6,869 nt of DNA, taken from NCBI GenBank assembly GCA_964416065.1, contig CAYQCL010000069.1, positions 1 to 6,869 on the forward strand, written 5' to 3'. The notes beneath the pieces are model-generated. The model ran no database searches, was not told the origin of the DNA, and worked only from the letters and a program-made list of their open reading frames with translations. The stretch is from Limiplasma sp964416065. GTDB lineage: Bacteria; Bacillota; Clostridia; Christensenellales; Aristaeellaceae. Both the position numbers and the translations under genes were made by a program. This document shows, piece after piece, positions 1-5,094 of this stretch (its first letter is position 1; the number at the start of each line of letters is the position of its first letter).

Positions 1-261
1 TGATAAATGGGAAGCGGTTCTTGCGGGTGTGTGGCTCTTTCAGGTTGCGTTTGTGTCTGCGGACTTTCCAAGTCAGGCTCACAGGTTTCGTCATGCGGCA
101 GGATACTGTCTGGCAGAGACATTTGCCCTTCCAAGCTTGCACGGATAGCCTGTTTTCGCCAGAGGCGAAAATCATGCATTCCAAATCAAACACCGGCCAG
201 TGCCCTCCACGACGATTGAGGTTGCGGTCTGAGTCCCCTGCATCCCGCGATTTTTCGGCTT
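1..261. other. left-edge region without a confident gene
   Basis: I see no recognisable protein or RNA gene here. On the minus strand an ATG at 177-179 opens a frame (MHDFRLWRKQ...) that stays open for 59 codons to the window edge. Its visible end is rich in Gln, Pro and Thr (QTQTQPERATHPQEPLP). It lacks a well-placed Shine-Dalgarno sequence, and its length is within what chance allows, so I do not call it a gene. Plus-strand frames across the same bases have Cys/Arg-rich compositions that look non-coding. The stretch is the 3' flank of the leftward cluster. No hairpin followed by a T-run is found just downstream of the esterase stop, so the end of that transcript is not defined by the sequence. 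Confidence 0.5.
153..171. repeat. perfect 8-bp inverted repeat with 3-nt loop
   Basis: TTTTCGCC at 153-160 and GGCGAAAA at 164-171 are exact reverse complements separated by AGA. It folds on either strand. It lies about 90 nt downstream of the esterase stop codon and could protect or end the 3' end of the leftward transcript. However, no U-tract follows the stem on either strand, so it is not a canonical intrinsic terminator. It may instead be part of a dispersed intergenic element, which cannot be judged from one copy. Confidence 0.55.
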
Positions 262-897
262 CTACACAAGGCTTCGAATTTTTTCGGCGATCGCCTTGGC
301 CAGCGAGGCATGAGACGCCGCATCCATGTGGACGCCGTCCACGGGCGACGGCGTGGCGTAAAGCGCCGCGTCCAGAAAATCCACGCCCATCTCCTTCGCG
401 ACAGCCTCATAGAGTCTGGAGAAGCGCTCGCTTTCCTCGGGATAACACTGTTCGATGGGGTTTTCGCGTTCCTTGAGGATAGGATGCATCCGAATGGGGG
501 AGACCAGGAGGATACGCGGTTCGCCGTTGAAGATCGGGATGGAGTCCTCCAGATGATTGTACAGGCGAATCTGTTTGATCAAGGCGCGCGCACCATCCGC
601 CGCGCCATGGGCGTTCGTCCAGCGCAGATCGTTGGTTCCCAGCATCAGAATCGCCAAATCCAACGGCTTTTGGGAAAGAAGGCAAGGCAGAAGATAAGTA
701 CTGCCGTTGCGGACGAAATTCATCGGATTGTCATAGACGGTGGTACGGCCGTTCATGCCTTCCTCCAAAAGGACGTACTCATCGCCCAGCATACGTTGCG
801 CCACGCCCGTCCAACGCACATCCGGCTCATGGCGCGCGCCTGTGCCGGGAATGTAGCCCCATGTGTTGGAATCGCCATAACAAAGGATACGCTTCAT
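262..897 (-). CDS. SGNH/GDSL-type esterase, arylesterase/acyltransferase-like
   Basis: A 211-residue single-domain hydrolase of the SGNH fold. Seen directly: an N-terminal block I motif CYGDSNTWG with the nucleophile at Ser10, a block II-like EGMNGRTT with Gly50, block III GTND with Asn89, and the C-terminal catalytic pair in DGVH (Asp187, His190). The phrases PDVRWTGVAQ, EEGMNGRTT and PLDLAILMLGTND closely resemble the Mycobacterium smegmatis aryl esterase/acyltransferase group, so hydrolysis or transfer of small acyl esters is likely; the natural substrate is unknown. There is no signal peptide, so the enzyme should be cytoplasmic. I chose the ATG at 895-897 because GGAGG (906-910) lies 8 nt upstream and the catalytic block begins at once (MKRILCYGDS). 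An in-frame ATG at 911-913 overlaps that Shine-Dalgarno sequence and is less likely. It is the last gene of the leftward cluster, 107 nt after the ATPase, with no clear promoter or terminator between them. Co-transcription is inferred. Confidence 0.9.
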   Translation of the reverse strand: MKRILCYGDSNTWGYIPGTGARHEPDVRWTGVAQRMLGDEYVLLEEGMNGRTTVYDNPMNFVRNGSTYLLPCLLSQKPLDLAILMLGTNDLRWTNAHGAADGARALIKQIRLYNHLEDSIPIFNGEPRILLVSPIRMHPILKERENPIEQCYPEESERFSRLYEAVAKEMGVDFLDAALYATPSPVDGVHMDAASHASLAKAIAEKIRSLV

Positions 898-905
898 TAG
901 TTGTG

Positions 906-910
906 CCTCC
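906..910 (-). promoter_or_regulatory. ribosome binding site deciding the esterase start
   Basis: GGAGG on the minus strand sits 8 nt before the ATG at 895-897. It is part of a 16-nt block (902-917) that recurs exactly in front of the permease gene (2658-2673). Confidence 0.75.
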
Positions 911-925
911 ATGCTTTCTGGATTC

Positions 926-963
926 AAAGGCACCGTCCATTAGGACGCGGTTAGAGTGCCTTT
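926..963 (-). other. nested stem-loop between ATPase and esterase genes
   Basis: An 8-bp outer stem (926-933 with 956-963, AAAGGCAC/GTGCCTTT) encloses a 5-bp inner stem (934-938 with 943-947, CGTCC/GGACG, loop 939-942). The eight bases 948-955 form an asymmetric internal loop. On the minus-strand RNA only UUU ends the stem, so strong termination is not expected. It may trim or stabilise the transcript, or lower expression of the esterase relative to the transporter. Confidence 0.5.
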
Positions 964-1004
964 CCATACCCAAGGATACCACAGAAACGTCCTTTTGGGA
1001 ATCG

Positions 1005-1778
1005 TCAGTTTCCGCATTCAATGCTGATCTCATTGAACAATCCCAGCACATCCTCCAGCCGGAGCGCTTTCTTTTCCTCATCCGCCTTATCCAGAACAAT
1101 TTCGCCCTCATGAAGCATCACAATGCGGTTGCCATACTCGAGGGCATAACGCAGGTTATGCGTGACCATGAGCGTGGTCAGCTTCTTTTCGTGAACCAGC
1201 TTGTCCGTCAGTCGCATAATCACTTCAGCGGTCTTGGGGTCAAGCGCGGCGGTATGCTCATCCAGAATTAAAACCTCGATCGGCGTAAGCGTACACATAA
1301 GCATGGCCAGCGCCTGGCGCTGCCCGCCGCTTAAGGACGACACCGGCACATGAAGCTTGTCCTCCAATCCCAGCCCAAGGGAGCTTAACAATTCACGGTA
1401 AAAGGGAACGCGGCGCTTGTTTACGCCTGGAGTGATGTTATAGGGACGGTTTTTGTTGTCCGCCATGGCCATGTTTTCCAAAATGGTCATGCTGCCGCAG
1501 GTTCCCATGGCGGGATTCTGGTAGACGCGGCCGATGCTGCGGTAGCGCTTGTGCTCGCTTACCCTGGTGATATCACGCCCGCCCATCAAAATGCTGCCCT
1601 CGTCCAGCGGAATGGAGCCGCAAAGAATATTGAGCATGCTGGTCTTACCGCTTCCGTTGGAACCGACGACGCTGACAAACTGTTGGTCGGGGATGGACAG
1701 ACTGAAATGACGGAACAGACAGTTTTCGTTTACGGTGCCAGGGGCATAAACCTTGCTGATATCACGAAGCTCAAGCAT
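1005..1778 (-). CDS. trpZ: ABC transporter ATP-binding protein, probable tryptophan importer
   Basis: A 257-residue ATPase that powers uptake by the permease encoded just upstream. All core motifs are present and intact: Walker A GSNGSGKT (39-46), Q-loop Gln87 in YQNP, signature LSGGQ (149-153), Walker B VLILDE (169-174) with catalytic Glu174, D-loop AALD (177-180) and switch His207. The Walker B region reads LDEHTAALDP with His in place of the usual Pro, a spelling I associate with the ATPase of the TrpXYZ-type importers (COG1101-like). No membrane segment is seen; it is a cytoplasmic subunit acting as a dimer. The start at 1776-1778 follows AAGGTG at a good distance. The gene overlaps the permease stop by 8 nt, which implies translational coupling. 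The tryptophan assignment comes from the T-box leader of the operon, not from this protein. Confidence 0.92.
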   Translation of the reverse strand: MLELRDISKVYAPGTVNENCLFRHFSLSIPDQQFVSVVGSNGSGKTSMLNILCGSIPLDEGSILMGGRDITRVSEHKRYRSIGRVYQNPAMGTCGSMTILENMAMADNKNRPYNITPGVNKRRVPFYRELLSSLGLGLEDKLHVPVSSLSGGQRQALAMLMCTLTPIEVLILDEHTAALDPKTAEVIMRLTDKLVHEKKLTTLMVTHNLRYALEYGNRIVMLHEGEIVLDKADEEKKALRLEDVLGLFNEISIECGN

Positions 1779-2652
1779 CGAATTTCACCTTCTTCTTGTG
1801 AATGCCGCCCAGCACGAGAACCAGAAGGAACAAAACCGCCGTGACCAGCTTGAGATCCTGCGGCACAAGTCCCAGGGACAGCGCGATGGCCACACAGGCC
1901 TTATAGATAATGCTGCCGACGATGGCGGCGGTGGAGCTGTTCACCTTCTGCCTGTTTGTGAAGATGCGCGTGCCGATCATCACCGCGGCCAGGCCGAACA
2001 CCATCGCGCCGGTACCCATGGAAATTTCAAACACGCGGTTCTTTTGCGCCATCACCGCGCCCGCGAGCGCCACCAACGCGTTGGCGATGGCGAGGCCCTC
2101 GATCTTGATCATGCCGCTGTCGCGCGCCAGCGATGTCACCACGGCATGGTTGTCGCCCACGGCGCGAAGCAGAAAGCCCGCCTTGGTGTTCATAAACAGA
2201 TCGAGAAGAATCTTGACGATCAGGACGATCACCAGCACGACCAGCACCTTCGAATATGGCTGCAAAAATGCGGGAAGGCCGCGGACAAGGGCGTTGTCAA
2301 AGACCGTTTCCATGTTGAAGAAGGGCAGATTGGCCCTTCCGGCGATGCGAAGGTTGATGGAATACAGCGCCGTCATGGTAATGATGCCGCTGAGGAGATC
2401 GCGGACATGACACTTGACATGGATCAATCCCGTCACAAGGCCCGATGCCGCCCCCGCCAGGGTGGCGACGATGAGCGTGAGCGCCGGATGCATGCCGTTG
2501 ACCGTCAGGATCGCGCTGACCGCTGCGCCTAACGGAAAGGAGGAATCCACCGTCAGGTCGGGAAAATCCAAAATACGATAGGTGATCAGTACGCCCAAGG
2601 CGAGGATGGCATAGATCAGGCCTTCCTCAAAGATACCGATAATCACGCCCAT
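1771..2652 (-). CDS. trpY: ABC transporter permease, probable tryptophan importer
   Basis: A 293-residue integral membrane protein with about eight or nine hydrophobic segments (roughly residues 3-25, 38-52, 57-77, 86-102, 135-153, 183-202, 213-230, 241-260 and 267-283) and a positively charged cytoplasmic tail ending KKKVKFDA. A loop with LLRAVGDN (161-168) resembles the cytoplasmic coupling motif of branched-chain amino-acid and sugar permeases. The opening GIFEEGLIYAILALGVLITYRILDFPDLTVD is typical of the COG4120-type permeases that pair with ABC_sub_bind binding proteins. A longer frame runs upstream to 2775, but I chose the ATG at 2650-2652. GGAGG lies 9 nt before it, the hydrophobic core starts there, and the extra upstream residues (Ala/Gly/His-rich) are non-membrane and overlap a strong RNA hairpin. 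Two such subunits would form the channel with the ATPase encoded next. Confidence 0.92.
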   Translation of the reverse strand: MGVIIGIFEEGLIYAILALGVLITYRILDFPDLTVDSSFPLGAAVSAILTVNGMHPALTLIVATLAGAASGLVTGLIHVKCHVRDLLSGIITMTALYSINLRIAGRANLPFFNMETVFDNALVRGLPAFLQPYSKVLVVLVIVLIVKILLDLFMNTKAGFLLRAVGDNHAVVTSLARDSGMIKIEGLAIANALVALAGAVMAQKNRVFEISMGTGAMVFGLAAVMIGTRIFTNRQKVNSSTAAIVGSIIYKACVAIALSLGLVPQDLKLVTAVLFLLVLVLGGIHKKKVKFDA

Positions 2653-2661
2653 AGCGCTGTG

Positions 2662-2666
2662 CCTCC
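2662..2666 (-). promoter_or_regulatory. ribosome binding site deciding the permease start
   Basis: GGAGG on the minus strand lies 9 nt before the ATG at 2650-2652 and supports that start over the longer open frame. The surrounding 16 nt (2658-2673) are identical to 902-917 in front of the esterase. Confidence 0.75.
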
Positions 2667-2690
2667 ATGCTTTTCCAAAATGAATGAACA

Positions 2691-2772
2691 GCGCCCCACT
2701 TCGTGTATGGGCCCCACCCTTGGCCGCACCGTGGAGGTGCGGCCAGGAGGGGGTTACGCACGAAGCGGGCGC
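2691..2772 (-). other. 82-nt nested intercistronic hairpin between trpX and trpY
   Basis: Almost the whole gap between the binding-protein stop and the permease RBS folds on itself. The outer stem pairs 2691-2696 with 2767-2772 (6 bp). After a small internal loop, 2699-2705 pairs with 2759-2765 (7 bp). The inner hairpin pairs 2721-2730 with 2736-2745 (10 bp, GC-rich, 5-nt loop). A further CCCC/GGGG pairing (2712-2715 with 2750-2753) is possible. On the minus-strand RNA the structure is followed by a loosely U-rich stretch, not a true U-run. By analogy with other binding-protein operons it could stabilise the upstream message or partly stop transcription, giving more binding protein than permease. 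This role is inferred. Confidence 0.65.
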
Positions 2773-2785
2773 CACATCGAAAGCG

Positions 2786-3772
2786 TTATTCAGCCGCCGT
2801 CACGTCGATGCCGCGCGCCAGATCCGCTTCGGGGATGGTCACGCCCAGCGCTTCCGCCACGGTGGGGTTGTAGCACATGTCGCCGCCCTCGCTGGAATAG
2901 AAGGGGATGTCGCCGGCAAAGGTGCCCTCCAGTACCTGCGCGGCCATACGGCCGGCCTGCTGACCGAGGGAGATATATTCGACACCCTCGCTGGCAATGC
3001 AGCCGTTCTTGACCTGCTCGATCTCGCTACCGAATACAGGCTTACCGGCGGCGTTGGCCTTGTCCAGCACGACGGCGAGGTAGCTGACGACGGTGTTGTC
3101 GGTCAGGTTGGTGATGCAGTCGACCTGGGGCAGGAGAGTATCCAGCGCGAGCGGGATATCGGCGCCGGTGGAGATGCCAGTGGCGACGATCTCAAAGCCG
3201 TATTGCGGCGCGAGATCCTCGTAGAGCTTGAGCTGACTTTCGGAGTTGGTCTCACTGGTGGTGTAGAGAATGCCGATCTTGGCCGCGTCGGGCAGGAAGG
3301 AACGAATCAGCTTGAGCTGTCCCTCCACGGGGAGCAGGTCGCAGGTGCCGGTCACGTTCTTGTCGCTTTTGCCTTCCTCATTGGCCAGCATCGCGGCTAC
3401 AGGATCGCTCACGGCGTTATAGATAACGGGCGTGCCGCTGTCCATGCAGGCGTTGAAGACGGCCTGGGCGATGGGGGTGGCGATGGCGCAGATCAGATCG
3501 CACTCCTGAGCCATCTGCTGGGCGATCTGCTGGGCGAGGCCCATATCGGCCTGCGCGTTCTGCACGATGAAGGTCACGTTTTCCCCCTCGACATAGCCCA
3601 TCTCGGCCAGGCCCTGGATGAAGCCCTCGCGGCAGTTGTCCAGGCTCGGATGCTCCGCGAACTGCGCGATGCCGATGGTATAGGTCTTTTCCTCGGCGGA
3701 GGCGAAGGCCGCCATGCTCAGGGTAAGGATCAGCGCGAGCGCCAGGGATACGAGCTTTTGAAACTTTTTCAT
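2786..3772 (-). CDS. trpX: ABC transporter substrate-binding protein, probable tryptophan importer
   Basis: A 328-residue exported binding protein of the ABC_sub_bind type. A signal peptide is clear: basic MKKFQK, a hydrophobic core to about residue 21, then AFASA with cleavage predicted after Ala26. No lipobox cysteine is present. The mature part begins YTIGIAQFAEHPSLDNCREGF and carries the family phrases GYVEGENV (60-67), NAVSDPVA (119-126), VTGTCDLLPVEGQLKLI (140-156) and LTDNTVVS (223-230). Two lobes of the periplasmic-binding fold are implied by the length. It would capture the substrate outside the membrane and hand it to the permease. The start at 3770-3772 has AAGGATGG at suitable spacing. 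It is the first gene after the T-box terminator and so falls directly under tRNA control. Tryptophan is inferred from the UGG specifier. Other aromatic amino acids cannot be excluded from the protein alone. Confidence 0.9.
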   Translation of the reverse strand: MKKFQKLVSLALALILTLSMAAFASAEEKTYTIGIAQFAEHPSLDNCREGFIQGLAEMGYVEGENVTFIVQNAQADMGLAQQIAQQMAQECDLICAIATPIAQAVFNACMDSGTPVIYNAVSDPVAAMLANEEGKSDKNVTGTCDLLPVEGQLKLIRSFLPDAAKIGILYTTSETNSESQLKLYEDLAPQYGFEIVATGISTGADIPLALDTLLPQVDCITNLTDNTVVSYLAVVLDKANAAGKPVFGSEIEQVKNGCIASEGVEYISLGQQAGRMAAQVLEGTFAGDIPFYSSEGGDMCYNPTVAEALGVTIPEADLARGIDVTAAE

Positions 3773-3831
3773 GATTCAACCATCCTTTCAATGATCGTTT
3801 ACAGGTTTGTTCCTTTCGGGAGAATGAAAAA

Positions 3832-3862
3832 CGCCTCAGACGACCTTACGTCGTCTGAGGCG
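3832..3862 (-). terminator. regulated intrinsic terminator of the T-box leader
   Basis: A perfect 13-bp stem (3862-3850 with 3844-3832) with a 5-nt loop is followed on the minus strand by five T (3831-3827). Its 5' arm contains the bases needed by the antiterminator, so the two folds exclude each other. Confidence 0.93.
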
Positions 3863-3884
3863 GTCATTCCGCGGTGCCACTCAG
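3855..3884 (-). promoter_or_regulatory. T-box antiterminator
   Basis: Helix A1 pairs CTGAG (3884-3880) with CTCAG (3859-3855). The 7-nt bulge is TGGCACC (3879-3873). Helix A2 pairs GCGG (3872-3869) with CCGC (3863-3860) across the loop AATGA. The usual AGGG before the bulge is replaced by TGAG, and the partner strand is changed to match. Confidence 0.85.
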
Positions 3885-4109
3885 TTCCCCGCATATAGCG
3901 GGCTCATTCTCGCGTACCAACATACGCGCCGCCTGGATAACGGGTGCGGGATCCCGTCGGCGGCTACGGCCTAAAAGGGCTTTCACCACCGCCCTCGGAA
4001 GTCCATTCACCGCCATGCCGCGCGTCGTGGTCTCACTCTTCACGACTCCCTTTGCCGCGCCCTTTGACGGGTACTCCTCTTCCTCAACGGTTTGTAATGG
4101 ATTAGATGT

Positions 4110-4138
4110 ATCATACGCCGGTTTTGCTTCGGTGTCAA
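4110..4138 (-). promoter_or_regulatory. sigma-A promoter of the trpXYZ-type operon
   Basis: On the minus strand, consensus -35 TTGACA (4138-4133) is separated by exactly 17 bp from -10 TATGAT (4115-4110). The start of transcription should fall near 4103, giving a leader of about 330 nt that holds the T-box. A near-consensus promoter with downstream termination control fits T-box operons. Confidence 0.88.
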
Positions 4139-4144
4139 GTCCCC

Positions 4145-4169
4145 AAAAAATGTTTTTTACGTGTTTTTT
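4145..4169 (-). promoter_or_regulatory. A-tract/UP-like element upstream of the leftward promoter
   Basis: Three runs of six A/T (4145-4150, 4153-4158, 4164-4169) cover about -42 to -66 relative to the predicted leftward start. This is the place where UP elements contact the RNA polymerase alpha subunit. They also lie between the two divergent promoters and may bend the DNA. The functional role is inferred from position and composition only. Confidence 0.5.
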
Positions 4170-4229
4170 CTCTCCGGAAAGCACGTCAGGCCTGCTTCCA
4201 ATAGCCGGAAGCGCTTTTTCAGCGCCTCC

Positions 4230-4258
4230 TTGCTATTTCACCCCGCTCGGGGTATAAT
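4230..4258 (+). promoter_or_regulatory. sigma-A promoter of the M50 protease–scpAB operon
   Basis: TTGCTA (4230-4235) and a perfect TATAAT (4253-4258) are spaced by 17 bp. Transcription should start near 4265, about 32 nt before the ATG at 4297. The spacer contains the small palindrome CCCCGCTCGGGG (4241-4252) abutting the -10 box. Confidence 0.8.
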
Positions 4259-4296
4259 CAGCTCATTCCCGTTTTTGCAGGGGAGGGAGGCGTATT

Positions 4297-5094
4297 ATGG
4301 GAATCCTGAACAGACTTGAAGGCATGCTGGGGTGGCTTACGTCCGATCCGGTCGGATGCCTGGTGTATATGCTCTATTTTGCTGCGTCGATCCTTCTGGC
4401 GCTGATGCTTCATGAGGTGGCGCATGGCTATGTGGCGTGGAAATGCGGAGATCCCACGGCCAAGATGCTGGGACGGCTCTCGCTGGATCCGCGCAAGCAC
4501 CTTGATCCGATCGGCACGCTGTGCATGGTGTTCTTGGGCGTGGGCTGGGCGAAGCCCGTCCCAGTCAATCCGCGCAATTTTCAAAACTACCGCCGCGATG
4601 ATTTTTTGGTCAGTATCGCGGGCATTACGATGAACCTCACACTGTTTTTGCTTTCTCTGTCCCTGGCCGTGGGCTTCAACGGGCTTTTGTGGAAGCCGGA
4701 GGTCATCCGGTATTACGGCGCCAAGCAGCTCCTTTCCTCTGACGGCATCGGCTACGCAGTGCTTATGAGCGGCAGCGGAAGCGGCAACGTGGATGCCATG
4801 CGTTATCCCTGGGTGCAGTATATCCAGCGCTTTCTGCTGATGTTCTCCACGATGAATCTTTCCCTGGCGATTTTTAATCTCCTGCCCATCCCGCCGCTGG
4901 ACGGCTTCCACCTTCTCAACGATACCCTATTAAAGGGACGGCTTTCCCTGAGAGGCAATCTTTTTCAGATCGCGCAGGTCGTTTTAATCGTTCTGTGCCT
5001 GTCGGGGGCACTGTCGGGCATCCTCAGCTCGGTGATCGGCACGGTGGAGGATTCCGTTTTGAACCTGCTTTTGCTGATCGCGGGGGCGAATTGA
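4297..5094 (+). CDS. M50-family (site-2-protease-like) zinc metalloprotease
   Basis: A 265-residue polytopic membrane protein of the prokaryotic M50 family (COG1994-like). The zinc motif HEVAH spans residues 39-43, with Glu40 as catalytic base, inside a hydrophobic segment (about 21-45). The second ligand motif NLLPIPPLDG lies at 194-203 with Asp202. The family phrase GWAKPVPVNPRNF is at 83-95. Further hydrophobic segments lie near 71-84, 104-127, 174-198, 225-245 and 252-263. Such proteins cut substrates within the membrane; the substrate of this short PDZ-less subgroup is unknown. The ATG at 4297 is supported by GGAGG at 4286-4290, 6 nt upstream. The stop overlaps the scpA start by one base (TGATG), so translation is probably coupled. 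M50–scpA–scpB order is common in Firmicutes, but no functional link to chromosome segregation has to follow from it. Confidence 0.93.
   Translation: MGILNRLEGMLGWLTSDPVGCLVYMLYFAASILLALMLHEVAHGYVAWKCGDPTAKMLGRLSLDPRKHLDPIGTLCMVFLGVGWAKPVPVNPRNFQNYRRDDFLVSIAGITMNLTLFLLSLSLAVGFNGLLWKPEVIRYYGAKQLLSSDGIGYAVLMSGSGSGNVDAMRYPWVQYIQRFLLMFSTMNLSLAIFNLLPIPPLDGFHLLNDTLLKGRLSLRGNLFQIAQVVLIVLCLSGALSGILSSVIGTVEDSVLNLLLLIAGAN

Larger units (their letters stand above)
3827..4103 (-). ncRNA. T-box riboswitch (tRNA-Trp responsive leader)
   Basis: The minus-strand leader shows the whole T-box architecture. The base of stem I pairs 4083-4079 with 4001-3997 (GGAAG/CTTCC). The specifier loop has AGGAGTA on the left (4078-4072) and GTGAA followed by the triplet TGG (4005-4003) and A on the right, the usual loop E arrangement. 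Stem I continues with 4070-4065 paired to 4015-4010 and, nearer its tip, 4046-4041 paired to 4029-4024. Stem III pairs 3957-3953 with 3944-3940, followed by the typical CCCGTTATCC. The T-box core TGGCACC (3879-3873) is the tRNA-accepting bulge. UGG specifies tryptophan, and the variable bulge base C would pair with G73 of tRNA-Trp. Uncharged tRNA should stabilise the antiterminator and allow transcription of the importer; charged tRNA should let the terminator form. Shifted readings of the specifier (AAU, GAC) also match G73 tRNAs, but the triplet position and the gene content favour Trp. Confidence 0.93.

Noticed and set aside
153..171. inverted repeat as an intrinsic terminator of the leftward operon
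   Set aside because: No T-run follows the stem on either strand; it is kept only as a repeat.
1753..2532. 259-codon plus-strand open frame
   Set aside because: It is antisense to the permease, with His/Asp/Arg-rich repetitive composition typical of the opposite strand of membrane protein genes.
2653..2775. N-terminal extension of the permease
   Set aside because: The extra 41 residues are not membrane-like, overlap the strong intercistronic hairpin, and the well-spaced GGAGG points to the ATG at 2650-2652.
3417..3791. 124-codon minus-strand frame overlapping the trpX start
   Set aside because: It is a different frame of the trpX gene, its ATG overlaps the Shine-Dalgarno sequence of trpX, and its product is Arg/Gly/His-rich without motifs.
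2684..3898. 404-codon plus-strand open frame
   Set aside because: It lies antisense to trpX and runs into the T-box. It is low-complexity (Gly, His, Asp-rich) and has no recognisable motif. The minus-strand gene has a signal peptide, family motifs and an RBS, so this is a GC-driven shadow.
3864..4184. 106-codon minus-strand open frame in the leader
   Set aside because: It spans the leftward promoter and the T-box stems. The bases are fully explained by RNA structure, and it starts upstream of the predicted transcription start.
4258..4911. 217-codon minus-strand open frame
   Set aside because: It is antisense to the M50 protease and would read through that gene's own promoter and RBS. Its composition is His/Gln/Arg/Lys-rich with no motif.
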